From a virus, in IMG/VR virus record IMGVR_UViG_3300025410_000030, positions 1 through 47,928 of that record: a stretch of DNA of 47,928 bases, one strand, 5' to 3'. The number at the start of each line of letters is the position of its first letter. Positions within the stretch are counted from its first letter, which is position 1. A program made the position numbers and the translations under genes. Below the pieces are notes generated by a model that did not search any database, had not been told where the DNA came from, and saw only the letters and a list, made by a program, of their open reading frames with translations. Below, in pieces: positions 31,808 to 41,048 of this stretch.

Positions 31808-34534
31808 ATGGCATTGAATATACCCAATATTGAATCATCGCCATCTTTTGACGCCCAATCTGTAACAGACTACACTGACGTATCCGCTTGGCTGGCTTTG
31901 AGCCAGGGTACTGGCGTCATTTCTGGTATGCAGGTAACGCCAAGTGCTGGTATGACGGTGAGCGTTGCTCCCGGTGCATTCACTATCAACAACGTCCAGC
32001 ACTCGTATGCTGGTGGCACAGTCACGATCAGCGGTGCAGCAGCGTTCGATAGAAAAGACATAATAGTTGCCTCGGGTACAACGATATTTGTTGTGTCGGG
32101 TACGAACAGCACAGTATCGGGATGGACAAGAAGCTCGTCTTCCCTGCCACCAGTCAAGCCGGTTATCCCATCTAGCTCTGCTCTAGTCGCAGAGATCTAC
32201 GTTGGTGCTGCCACCACAACCGTAGCAGCCGGTAACATCATTGACAAAACTGCCCTGAACGGAATTAGTAATAACTTTTTGCCGACGAGTGGTGGTACCG
32301 TTAGTGGTAACCTGGTCGTAGTAAGTGGGTTCACCGTCAGCGGTACAGTAAACGTAGTTAGTGGGGTTATCAGTACAAACAGTATTCCATTAGTATACGG
32401 ATCAGGAAACTCCGCGAATGTTCCCAGTGGTGTAGCAATCGGTTATAAAGCACTTGCCGTGAACACAACATCTGGTATTAATAATATTGCAATAGGTACT
32501 ACTGCAATGCAGGCTAATACTAGTGGTAGCTATAACACTGTAGTAGGTAACCAGGCTAGCTATAGCGGTACAACAGGTGGATATATAACCGCAATTGGTT
32601 ACCAAGCTGCATATAACAACGTAACAGGTGGATATATAACCGCAATTGGTTACCAAGCCGGTCAGTCACAGATAAACAGTTACGGTACATACGTAGGATA
32701 TCGTGCGGGATCCAACGATACTGGTTCGTATAACATTATCATTGGTTATAACATCGGTGGTGGTGCAGGAAGCAACAACGTCGTTGTTGGTGCAGCCGCT
32801 ACTGTTTCAACCTACAGTGGTTCCTCTGCCATTGGTTATGGTGTACAGCTCGGAGGGCACAACAGCACTACTATCGGCTCCAATTCGGTCGGCTCCTCAG
32901 GATCCGTAACATTAGGATATTCTTCGAGCACTATAGGCGCAACAAACACTGTTGCAATTGGAACAAACATACAAACTGCAGGTGCTTCTAGTGTTATTAT
33001 GGGCATAAATGCCGGTGGTAACTATGGCACAAATGCAATGACGATTAATAGTGGTGTTGCAATCGGAGCTTATGCCGGTGGGTACGTCTCGGCGGGAACA
33101 TCTGCATATGTTAATACCGGGTCGGTGGCAATAGGTGCTTATGCTGGTACAAGCATACAGATAAACCCAATAACTGCCGTGGGGTTCCAAGCCGGGTACT
33201 CAGCATACGGGCAGTACAACACATATATCGGATATAACTCAGGTTATCCCAACGGAACAAACGCAAGTACTCTGGCGATTGGACAAACCCTAGTTGGTTA
33301 CAACACAGGACAGGCCAACGCCACACAGTCGAACTATATAACGGCCCTCGGGTACGGAGTAACCGTCGGTGCGTCGGGTGGTGTTGCGATAGGTGTAGAC
33401 TACGCAGGTAACTCAGCGACCACATCTGTAGCGAATCAGTTCGTTCTCGGTACTGTCAACCACACGGTGGTTATACCTGGTACATTTGCCGCAAGCGGTG
33501 TAGCGACAGTAAGTGGTAAACAAATACTTACAATAGTTCCAGGCACCCAGGCGGGTAAGAACTATATCATTAATGGTGCAATGGAAATTGCCCAAAGAGG
33601 TACGAGCACATCAGGTTCAACAACAACCGCGTACGGTCTAGATAGATGGGCTAACAAAGCTACGGTGGCGACTGGTGTTTATTACTCTCAAAGTACTAAC
33701 CTATACCCGAGTGTCAACCAATATATACAGTACTTCCAGCAGGTTGCCGCTTCAGGAACAACGAGTACGACTTGGTATTTAGGACAATCGTTAGAAAACA
33801 ACATGGCGTTCTCTTTGCAGGGCCAAAATGTGACTCTGTCGTTCTGGTATAAAATCCCAGTTAACTTTACTAACTCTGTCAACGTAGCTCTGCAATATGC
33901 CACCGCCTCGGGTAACCAGAACATGGTTACTACATCTGGTACAACAATAGCCGCAAGTACCGGGACAAACATTAGTACATCTACTACTGCTATTACTGCC
34001 AACACAAACTGGACATTCGCCCAGGCAACATACGCGGTTCCTTCCGGGGCGCTATCGCTCGGAGTTGTGTTTTCAAGCCTTACGAATACTGTATCTAGCG
34101 GTTTATTTCAAGTAACGGCTGTCCAATTAGAAATCGGTTCGTATGCATCACTTTTCTCAAGAGCAGGAGGAACATACCAAGGAGAGTTGGCGAACTGTCA
34201 AAGATATTTCTACCGTGTAGGCGGCAACAACACCTTCGAGCTCATGGGTACCGGTGTATGCACGACAACAGCCAACACGGCTTTCGTTGATATTAAGTTC
34301 CCAGTTACAATGAGATCTGCTCCATCTCTTACAGCTGCGGCAGCATCTGGGTTCGGCATCATTACCGGTGTAACAACGACCGTAACCGGTATAACTCTGA
34401 ACAACGCTTCCGTAGACCAAGCCGCTGTACAGCTCGTAGTTTCGGGCACCGCGACGGTAGCGGGGCAAGGATGTATCCTACAGGCCGGTAACAACACCAC
34501 CGCAACCCTACAATTCTCGTCGGAGCTGCTATAA
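31808..34534 (+). CDS. Tail fibre/adhesin with YadA-head-like repeats
   Basis: 908 residues. The N-terminal 200 residues are beta-rich and probably anchor to the tail. From about 220 to 540 there are many short repeats of the form (T/V)AIGYQA or VAIGxxA with interspersed Ser/Asn/Gly, the left-handed coil repeat of YadA-type trimeric adhesin heads. A last domain begins KNYIINGAMEIAQRG near 585 and contains LDRW and SFWYK, typical of C-terminal receptor-binding modules of phage fibres. It is likely a trimeric host-attachment fibre. The next gene starts in its stop codon. Confidence 0.78.
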   Translation: MALNIPNIESSPSFDAQSVTDYTDVSAWLALSQGTGVISGMQVTPSAGMTVSVAPGAFTINNVQHSYAGGTVTISGAAAFDRKDIIVASGTTIFVVSGTNSTVSGWTRSSSSLPPVKPVIPSSSALVAEIYVGAATTTVAAGNIIDKTALNGISNNFLPTSGGTVSGNLVVVSGFTVSGTVNVVSGVISTNSIPLVYGSGNSANVPSGVAIGYKALAVNTTSGINNIAIGTTAMQANTSGSYNTVVGNQASYSGTTGGYITAIGYQAAYNNVTGGYITAIGYQAGQSQINSYGTYVGYRAGSNDTGSYNIIIGYNIGGGAGSNNVVVGAAATVSTYSGSSAIGYGVQLGGHNSTTIGSNSVGSSGSVTLGYSSSTIGATNTVAIGTNIQTAGASSVIMGINAGGNYGTNAMTINSGVAIGAYAGGYVSAGTSAYVNTGSVAIGAYAGTSIQINPITAVGFQAGYSAYGQYNTYIGYNSGYPNGTNASTLAIGQTLVGYNTGQANATQSNYITALGYGVTVGASGGVAIGVDYAGNSATTSVANQFVLGTVNHTVVIPGTFAASGVATVSGKQILTIVPGTQAGKNYIINGAMEIAQRGTSTSGSTTTAYGLDRWANKATVATGVYYSQSTNLYPSVNQYIQYFQQVAASGTTSTTWYLGQSLENNMAFSLQGQNVTLSFWYKIPVNFTNSVNVALQYATASGNQNMVTTSGTTIAASTGTNISTSTTAITANTNWTFAQATYAVPSGALSLGVVFSSLTNTVSSGLFQVTAVQLEIGSYASLFSRAGGTYQGELANCQRYFYRVGGNNTFELMGTGVCTTTANTAFVDIKFPVTMRSAPSLTAAAASGFGIITGVTTTVTGITLNNASVDQAAVQLVVSGTATVAGQGCILQAGNNTTATLQFSSELL
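32573..32658 (+). repeat. 35-bp direct repeat in fibre gene
   Basis: Two identical 35-base copies (32573-32607 and 32624-32658), offset 51 bases, encode the TGGYITAIGYQA unit. Exact identity inside otherwise diverged repeats suggests a recent duplication. Confidence 0.85.
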
Positions 34535-34953
34535 TGTCATCCTACTTAATCCCACTTGACATAAACAATGAGCCCAGCACGACAATAATTTATCTTATTG
34601 AAGATGATGGGTCTACGCTCTCTATACCGGTTGATCCTGACAATGCAGATTATCAGACATACCTGAACTCAGGTCTTACTGCTGCCGTGCAAGTCCTTTC
34701 CACTTCCCAGCAAGAAGCTATAGCAGCAGAAGCAGCCATTAAACAAGCGGTTGTACAAGCAGTAGCTAACCTAACGGCACTGGACTCACAAATGGCCCCA
34801 ATGGTGGCTCAGGCGCAAACAGATTTAGCAACTCTCGCGGCATCTACCGACCCATTAGCACCAATAATAGCTCGAGATATTGAAGGTTCCTTGACAATCG
34901 CGCAGGCTGTATCAGACATCCTTACGGCGCTTCAGCTTATTTCGACAGAGTAA
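34534..34953 (+). CDS. Small helical protein between fibre genes
   Basis: 139 residues, start in the fibre stop codon. An N-terminal beta part (TTIIYLIEDDGSTLSIPVD) is followed by Ala/Gln-rich helix (EAAIKQAVVQAVANLTALDS), probably coiled coil. It may be a fibre assembly or hinge protein by position; no chaperone family is recognised. Confidence 0.55.
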   Translation: MSSYLIPLDINNEPSTTIIYLIEDDGSTLSIPVDPDNADYQTYLNSGLTAAVQVLSTSQQEAIAAEAAIKQAVVQAVANLTALDSQMAPMVAQAQTDLATLAASTDPLAPIIARDIEGSLTIAQAVSDILTALQLISTE

Positions 34954-34965
34954 GAGAGCCATTAA

Positions 34966-37764
34966 ATGGCTATTAACTATGTACAAAGCTCTGCAGTAGT
35001 AACGAGTGGCGGACCAGCGTCGATCACCATCTCTGGCGTGACACCAGGCAACCAGCTCATCTTCAACATCAACGTTGAAGCTGCGTCACAACCATCTATA
35101 ACAAGCGTTGCCGATAGTAAGACCAATACTTGGTCAAAAGTATACGGAACGTCTTCTGGTGGTTATTTCACTCAACAGAACGAGATATGGTTCTGTAACT
35201 CAGCAGCTAGTGGTAATACTACTATAACTGGTACATTCACACCGGTAGGAACGTACGGAAACGGCGTTAGCCTGACGGTGTTTGAATTTAGTGGTATTGG
35301 TGGTGTCGATGGATCAGCAACATATAATACTGCGAGTGGAACACAGAACCCAAATGTTACGATAACGCCTAATCAATTCGGGGATCTTCTTCTCGGATAT
35401 TTCCCAGATGCCAACTGGGGACCAAGCGCTCTACCGGGAGTTCCATGGAATAGCTTTACCAATGGAGCATCTCAAGCGTTTGCTTGGCAAGTATACCCAA
35501 GTACTAGCCCAACGAACCCCACGTGGACGCTGGTAGGAAATACACTTACATGGGGTGTTATCGGGGCTGCGTTCTACCCTGCGATTAACCCATCGGGGTC
35601 TCTCGCTAATTATCCAGGGTTTATGGGAGATATTCTGCTAGGGGCAAGCCCATTGGGTACTGGCGGGACTATTGTCCATAATATTTATGTAAAATTAGCA
35701 TTAATTGTTTCTACGAGCATTAGTACAACTAATAAATTTGCTCATAGAATAAAGACTTCAAATGTTATTCAAACATCATTGTCGAATGTGTCTAGAGCTC
35801 TAGCAAGAGTAAGACAATCTGCTGTCGTTGCCACTAATTTAGTAACTAGTAGTAAACTCTTTAAAAGAGTAAAAAACTCCGCTGTCGTTGCCACTAATTT
35901 AGTAACTAGTAGTAAACTCTTTAAAAGAGTAAAAAACTCCGCTGTAGTGCAGACAAGTATTGCTAATAGTGTAAAGACCATAAAACGGATAAAAACATCA
36001 GTCGTTGATGCTACGAATCTAATTAATACAGTTAGAATAAGATCAAAGAATAAAGCTATATCAGTAGTACAATCTGCCCTGATAACTTCTACACGCTTGC
36101 GTTCAAAAGTTAGATCGATAACATTAGTTCAATCTTCTTTATCGATAGCTAAAAAAACACTTGCTCGAGTAAGAACTACTAAAGTAACATCTACACAATT
36201 AGTGCAGATTATAAGATCTATAAAAAGAATAAGAGTAACAACTGTAATACAAACTAATCTTGCAATAGCTATTAAAACAATTAAACGTGTTAAAGCAACT
36301 ACTGTTATCCAGATACCATTATCGATAGCTAAGAAGACAATATCAAGAGTCAAATTATCTTCCGCTAATCTAGCAAACCTAGTCAAATCTGTGAAGATTT
36401 TCTCTAGGGTCAAAAAATCTATCGCAGTAGGTACTAATCTAATCCGTTCCAATAAGGCTTTGAATAAATCGTCTAAAGTGATACAAACGTTACTTGCCAC
36501 TTCTTCAAAAGCAGCAAAGCACTTAAGAACAGTTCTTGCGAATGCTATAAACTATGTTCTACCTAAGAGAGTAGACCAGATATTCCGCTATAGCACTGTT
36601 AGAGCAATAAACCTAATAATATCTACAAAGAAGTTCGCTCGTGTTCGTATTGTTAAACCAATACAGGTATCTACCGCTATTGCTGTAAAAACAGCTAAGT
36701 ATCTTAGAAAAACGACCGTAACTTCCACGAATCTTGTTAAGAGCTTGCGCGGGAAAGCAAAATCCGCGCTGGTGACAGCAACCTCACTGGTCACGTCATC
36801 GAAGCTTTTCAAGAGAATAAGAATCTCCGTTGTTGTTCAAACTCCGATAGTTTATTCGGTAAAATTGCTAAAGAGAATTAGAAAAGCTTTGGCAACAGGG
36901 ACGGATGCGGCTCTAAACAACAGGACAATAATCCGCATAAAGACGAGCAAGGCGATCCAAACTTCGCTGACTATAGCAAAGAGAATATCAGGGAAAACTA
37001 GAACTGCTGTGGCCACCGCCATCTCTTCCGTGAAGATAGCCAGGAAATTTAATAGAGTCAAAAATACAATCGTTACTGCGGTGGATCTTATAACCAGCAC
37101 TAAAACAGCCAAACGCATAAAGACGAGTAAAGTCGTACAGATCCCTCTTTCGTTCGGCCTCAGAGGCGGATACCACATAAAAACCGCCGTAGCGAACCTA
37201 GTTACTCTTGTCAGAGTACAGAGAACTAGAAGCAAGACCGTAAGAGTTATTGGTATTTCTCTGGTTAAAGTTGGTAGAGGGCTGGGCCGTCTGGCGGGAG
37301 CAATAGCCGTACCGCTTGTGTACTTAACTAAGAGATTCAGCAGAAAACGTCAGGCTGTTGCCCTACAAGTGGTTTCCGCAACAATAACCAGGAACGTGAA
37401 AGTAACCCGCCGAGGGACCGTAACAGTCAGCTACCACATCGGGACGAGTAAAGGCAGAACGAAGTTTAAGCAGGCAATCGCCGGTCTTATCGGGTTAGCT
37501 AAAGTAACCAGAGCTTACATAATTAACATTAAATCGAAGGAAGATTCCAATGTACAACCAATTAGTAAAATTAATAATTATGTAATAACTAATAGTTCGC
37601 TGGATAACGTGGGCAATTTCTCGCAGGGCGTAGATTCCCCGGCCTCTACGTACCAAGAGCCGTTCGTTGACAACCCTGGTAATTATAATGAACCAACGGA
37701 TAATCCACCGAATGATCATTCTGAGCCGGAGAACGCCTCTGGCGAGGATATTGTCCCGTTCTGA
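34966..37764 (+). CDS. Large protein with about thirty basic 20-residue repeats
   Basis: 932 residues. Residues 1-240 are a beta-sandwich-like domain (QSSAVVTSGGPASITISGVT opening) resembling concanavalin-type or fibre-anchor domains. Residues 245-857 are a run of 20-residue repeats with consensus near S-x-V-V-x-T-x-L-(x5)-K-x-x-K-R-(I/V)-K-(T/N), nearly devoid of acidic residues. The final 75 residues are acidic, Pro/Asn-rich. The regular period suggests a solenoid shaft with a highly positive face, perhaps binding DNA, teichoic acid or other anionic polymers. No known repeat family matches by eye. The fibre region placement implies a tail-attached role. Confidence 0.72.
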   Translation: MAINYVQSSAVVTSGGPASITISGVTPGNQLIFNINVEAASQPSITSVADSKTNTWSKVYGTSSGGYFTQQNEIWFCNSAASGNTTITGTFTPVGTYGNGVSLTVFEFSGIGGVDGSATYNTASGTQNPNVTITPNQFGDLLLGYFPDANWGPSALPGVPWNSFTNGASQAFAWQVYPSTSPTNPTWTLVGNTLTWGVIGAAFYPAINPSGSLANYPGFMGDILLGASPLGTGGTIVHNIYVKLALIVSTSISTTNKFAHRIKTSNVIQTSLSNVSRALARVRQSAVVATNLVTSSKLFKRVKNSAVVATNLVTSSKLFKRVKNSAVVQTSIANSVKTIKRIKTSVVDATNLINTVRIRSKNKAISVVQSALITSTRLRSKVRSITLVQSSLSIAKKTLARVRTTKVTSTQLVQIIRSIKRIRVTTVIQTNLAIAIKTIKRVKATTVIQIPLSIAKKTISRVKLSSANLANLVKSVKIFSRVKKSIAVGTNLIRSNKALNKSSKVIQTLLATSSKAAKHLRTVLANAINYVLPKRVDQIFRYSTVRAINLIISTKKFARVRIVKPIQVSTAIAVKTAKYLRKTTVTSTNLVKSLRGKAKSALVTATSLVTSSKLFKRIRISVVVQTPIVYSVKLLKRIRKALATGTDAALNNRTIIRIKTSKAIQTSLTIAKRISGKTRTAVATAISSVKIARKFNRVKNTIVTAVDLITSTKTAKRIKTSKVVQIPLSFGLRGGYHIKTAVANLVTLVRVQRTRSKTVRVIGISLVKVGRGLGRLAGAIAVPLVYLTKRFSRKRQAVALQVVSATITRNVKVTRRGTVTVSYHIGTSKGRTKFKQAIAGLIGLAKVTRAYIINIKSKEDSNVQPISKINNYVITNSSLDNVGNFSQGVDSPASTYQEPFVDNPGNYNEPTDNPPNDHSEPENASGEDIVPF
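35698..37536 (+). repeat. Array of 60-bp (20-residue) repeats
   Basis: About 30 consecutive 60-base units coding the basic repeat. Codons drift from AT-rich at the beginning to more GC-rich at the end, while the amino-acid pattern persists, so the array is old and under selection at protein level. Confidence 0.8.
35821..35940 (+). repeat. Perfect 60-bp tandem duplication
   Basis: Two identical 60-base copies, 35821-35880 and 35881-35940, each coding one repeat (AVVATNLVTSSKLFKRVKNS). Complete identity amid diverged units shows a recent duplication and explains how the array grows. Confidence 0.97.
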
Positions 37765-37815
37765 ATGTAAAACAACTCAGTATTTACCATAGTTTATAGA
37801 TCTAGAGGAGAAAAA

Positions 37816-38313
37816 ATGACCGTCAAAGATACTCGTCTTACAATCGTTTCGTGGGCTTCCAAGTGGGGCGTCGGGAATAAGCGCTATTTCCAGTACTCCA
37901 AGGGGCCTGAGCGCATGGATTTTTTGAAGCACCAAAGAGGGTACGTCCCTCTTTCCCTAGATTGCTCCGCTGCGGTTACTCTGTGGTATTGGGCTGCGGG
38001 AGCTCAAGACCCCAATGGGCTTCACTACGATGGTGAAGGATACACCGGGACACTCCTGAGCAATGGCGTAAAAATTGGCCTGAAGCAACTTCAGCCAGCT
38101 GACGTTATTGTTTACGGCCCTGGCACAGGAGTGCACGCCGTGCTTGTCGTAGACGCTACGAACAAAGCCAACCCGCTCTGTGTTTCGATGGGAGAAGACG
38201 GGGATCCAAGTTTCGTTCGTCACTCCGTGCTCCTTGGGCTGGGTGAGCCAACATTTCTCCGCTACCACACTGGGACCACAGGGCCCGTTTACAATCCACC
38301 AGCAGTTAAGTAG
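37816..38313 (+). CDS. NlpC/P60-type cell-wall hydrolase
   Basis: 165 residues with AGGAG ribosome site. PLSLDCSAAVTLWYWAAG has the DCS nucleophile motif (C50), GPGTGVHAVLVVD supplies the His (H107), and the usual ADVI strand precedes it. This is the order of NlpC/P60 cysteine peptidases, which cleave peptidoglycan stem peptides. No signal peptide. Located among fibre genes, it could be a virion-associated lysin for entry or the lysis enzyme; the candidate holin is 30 kb away. About 50 bases upstream hold an AT-rich gap with TGTAAAACAA. Confidence 0.75.
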   Translation: MTVKDTRLTIVSWASKWGVGNKRYFQYSKGPERMDFLKHQRGYVPLSLDCSAAVTLWYWAAGAQDPNGLHYDGEGYTGTLLSNGVKIGLKQLQPADVIVYGPGTGVHAVLVVDATNKANPLCVSMGEDGDPSFVRHSVLLGLGEPTFLRYHTGTTGPVYNPPAVK

Positions 38314-38321
38314 GACTATAA

Positions 38322-39266
38322 ATGTCACGTTATCGCGTTAATTTTGCCCAGGGAGTTGCTTACAACGTATCTGGTACTGGTGCACAGCTAACAATATCAG
38401 GTATTAACTTCCCTCAGGTGTCGGGGACGTACATGCCTATTGTTCTGAATCCAGGGTACTTTGGCGCGACAAACACTAGCGGTCCAGAGATCGTATACGT
38501 TACGTCAGTGAACTCATCGGGGACAGTCGCCACGTTAAGTGCTCGGGCCCAAGAAGGCTCTTCTCTCGCCAGTGGAGCAGTAGTCCCGTGGGTAGCTGGC
38601 CCTGTTGTGGCCGACTTCGACGTATCGAACCTGACTTCTACGGGCACTCTCTCGCTGAATAATGGCATCTCCGCATCTGGATCCACTACATTCAATAGTG
38701 GAGCAACTGTAACTAGCGGTATAACCGTCAACGGGAACTCAACATTCAACAACAACCTCACGGTTATTGGCAACGAGACCATCAGCGGGACCGTCACGGC
38801 GGGGGGAGGTACCTTCGGGGGGACATCTATTCCTGCGGGAACGTCTCTTCTAACTCTCAATGGTAATGCCGGTACTCCTTCAGCAATTAATCTTGCTAAT
38901 GGTACTAACTTACCCGCTGCAAGTATAGTTGGTACAGTAGCTAACGCCACTAATGCCACTACAGCTTCTAGTTTACTTGATCATGGGGGTGTAGGAACTG
39001 GACTCATTATACAATATGGTGTTGTTAATGATACTACTAACTCATATGGTAATATATCTTTTAATTTTCCAAGTTCATTCCCCAATGCATGTCTTTCAAT
39101 TTTTATGGAAAACCAAAACAATGGTAGTGGGGGTATGTATGTTAACTCTATAGTAAGCGCTAGTAAAACTGGTGCAGTTATGTCACAATGGGTTGGTAAT
39201 ACAAGTTCATTTATACCCAGAAATGCAGTTTTAATTTCAGTCCAATATATAGCTATTGGATACTAA
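38322..39266 (+). CDS. Short tail fibre with Gp53-like C-terminal domain
   Basis: 314 residues. An N-terminal beta domain is followed by a triple-beta-spiral-like shaft rich in NGxSTFNNNLTV units. From about residue 219, GTGLIIQYGVVNDTT and FPNACLSIFMEN followed by a final VLISVQYIAIGY match the pattern of the Gp53-like fibre tip domain that binds receptors. The base composition becomes AT-rich from about 38865 to the end, unlike the shaft, which suggests domain exchange. Two G6 runs lie at 38798 and 38818. Confidence 0.72.
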   Translation: MSRYRVNFAQGVAYNVSGTGAQLTISGINFPQVSGTYMPIVLNPGYFGATNTSGPEIVYVTSVNSSGTVATLSARAQEGSSLASGAVVPWVAGPVVADFDVSNLTSTGTLSLNNGISASGSTTFNSGATVTSGITVNGNSTFNNNLTVIGNETISGTVTAGGGTFGGTSIPAGTSLLTLNGNAGTPSAINLANGTNLPAASIVGTVANATNATTASSLLDHGGVGTGLIIQYGVVNDTTNSYGNISFNFPSSFPNACLSIFMENQNNGSGGMYVNSIVSASKTGAVMSQWVGNTSSFIPRNAVLISVQYIAIGY

Positions 39267-40133
39267 ATGAGACCAAGACCAATACCAATGTATAGCGTGG
39301 AGCCCATCGGCATCATGACGTATTCGCTGGGTGCTCTGACAGATCCTGACAACAAACTGGTTTATGTCGAAGTGGTGAATACTGATAATAATCTGGTGGT
39401 TGTGCCAAGCGGGACACAAACAACTTGGGAAGGCACCGGAACCTATCAGTACACATTTAACTCTAGTCAAACTGCCGAGCAAGGCAATTATGCCGCAACG
39501 TATACATACACGATTAGCGGCTCTCCGCGAACATATGTAGATTATCTCGTCATCACCGATCAGATGCCCTACTGGAGCAATCTAGACACCAATACGCGGG
39601 AAATAGCGACAGGTATCGTTCACAGACTGGATAAGAGCTTCGACAGCACGGCGGGAGGACCTTATCTCCAAGAACTACAACAAAGCGGGTTCATTATCTA
39701 CGAAGAAGTAGCTATGGTCATGCAAGACGAAACCATGGACTATATCAACTTTGAATTCCAGCCGATATTCAATCCCCCATACGATATTGGGCTCAACGCG
39801 CAAGTTCCATTCCCCACCACATACTACGGGGTGCTGGCTAACCAAACATACGCTCATTTCCTAAAGCACATTGCCCGTAACTACATTGAACAACCGTCGC
39901 CGGAAGGCATGAACGCCGCCTGGATGAACCGTAGAGATTACTATAACAGATGGTGGCAACTCTATCTATTTGAGAAAGAGATAGCTGATAAGCAACTCCG
40001 ACAGATGAAGCGTCAATTCATGGTTGGATCCAAGCGTAGTCTGCTTGTAGCGGGTGGATTGATTCCACGAATGTTTGTTAATCCTGCAAGACCACATTTT
40101 GCTTATGCCGCAGTCAATATGTCGGGCGTTTAG
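39267..40133 (+). CDS. Connector/neck protein with Ig-like N-terminus
   Basis: 288 residues. Residues 15-100 look like an Ig-like beta domain (KLVYVEVVNTDNNLVVVPSG). A helical C-terminal part has HRLDKSFDSTAGGPYLQEL and many Tyr/Trp/Arg. It lies ahead of genes resembling stopper and terminator proteins, so a head-tail adaptor role is likely but not established. The end (AVNMSGV, stop) is mirrored by the end of the following homing gene, and 12 bases (GCAGTCAATATG) are shared. Confidence 0.6.
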   Translation: MRPRPIPMYSVEPIGIMTYSLGALTDPDNKLVYVEVVNTDNNLVVVPSGTQTTWEGTGTYQYTFNSSQTAEQGNYAATYTYTISGSPRTYVDYLVITDQMPYWSNLDTNTREIATGIVHRLDKSFDSTAGGPYLQELQQSGFIIYEEVAMVMQDETMDYINFEFQPIFNPPYDIGLNAQVPFPTTYYGVLANQTYAHFLKHIARNYIEQPSPEGMNAAWMNRRDYYNRWWQLYLFEKEIADKQLRQMKRQFMVGSKRSLLVAGGLIPRMFVNPARPHFAYAAVNMSGV

Positions 40134-40174
40134 CAGGAATAAATATTGGTGGGATGTAATTCATTCAACTTGTT

Positions 40175-41047
40175 ATGCTAGCAGGTATGAGTACTTATAC
40201 CTGTGTCGTTTGTAATGAAGAAAATGATGGTGGCGTAACTAGAAAAATCTGCGCTGATTGTAAAGATATACCCCGATATTGCAAATGTGGTTGTAATACC
40301 AAGCTTTCATCATCTGTTTATGCAGGAGCAAAATTTGCTCCAGGACATAACGTTTATTTACAGAGCAAAGAAGAAATTGTTAACAGAGGGAAGAAAGGGC
40401 ATAAGAAAAGTATGGATCACTTCCCAATTATTAAAAAATATACATGTCGTGTTTGCAACGAAGAAAAAGAAGAGACTTTGACACGCCCCGGTCCTAGTCG
40501 TAAAACGTGTGAAGCATGCCAGGATAGAGAGATTATCTGCGCGTGCGGTTGTGGAACAGTGATTAAATCTGATAAACATCATCAACCAAAATATGCTGTT
40601 GGGCATAATACTAGAGCTTTAACTTTTGAAGAACAAAAAAGACGCAATGCTAAAAGATTATCTCATCATAAATATGATGATGAATTTCGTAAAAAAATGT
40701 CCGAAAAGATTGTACGTCTTCATAAAGAAGGTAAATTCCTCAATCTCTATGGCTCAAACAATAAATCTTCTAAGGTTGAGTTGTCGCTCAAACCCGTGCT
40801 TGAACCTCTTGGATACGTAAGTACACAGGATAAGAAATACCACATTGGTAATTCAAAGATAGGTGTCCACATACCAGATTATGTCAATCGCTCTGAACGA
40901 AAGATCGTAGAAGTATGGGGAACATACTGGCATCGTGGCGAGAATCCCCAAGATTTAATTGATTGGTACGCAGAACAGGGATGGACCGCTCAGGTGGTAT
41001 GGGAAAATGAAGTCCCCGCGTTTGCAGTCAATATGGGAGGAGTATAG
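40175..41047 (+). CDS. Vsr-like homing endonuclease
   Basis: 290 residues from the first ATG; a second ATG is four codons later. N-terminal zinc clusters (C10/C13/C26/C29, CKCGC, C91/C94/C112/C115, CACGCG) precede a basic linker and a very short patch repair-type nuclease: SKVELSL (E202), HIPDYVNRS (D235), IVEVWGTYWHRG (E246, W252, H253) and VVWENEV. The last residues, AVNMGGV, copy the end of the gene upstream. AT-rich base use contrasts with the neighbours. It likely cuts phage DNA lacking it near the connector gene junction. Confidence 0.82.
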   Translation: MLAGMSTYTCVVCNEENDGGVTRKICADCKDIPRYCKCGCNTKLSSSVYAGAKFAPGHNVYLQSKEEIVNRGKKGHKKSMDHFPIIKKYTCRVCNEEKEETLTRPGPSRKTCEACQDREIICACGCGTVIKSDKHHQPKYAVGHNTRALTFEEQKRRNAKRLSHHKYDDEFRKKMSEKIVRLHKEGKFLNLYGSNNKSSKVELSLKPVLEPLGYVSTQDKKYHIGNSKIGVHIPDYVNRSERKIVEVWGTYWHRGENPQDLIDWYAEQGWTAQVVWENEVPAFAVNMGGV

Positions 41048-41048
41048 T

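Noticed and set aside
35821-35940. Template/variable pair of a diversity-generating retroelement
   Set aside because: The copies are identical and adjacent, there are no adenine-directed changes and no reverse transcriptase gene in the window.
35698-37536. Possible CRISPR array or DNA-level repeat element
   Set aside because: The 60-base period has no constant repeat/variable spacer structure and stays in one reading frame; it is a protein repeat.
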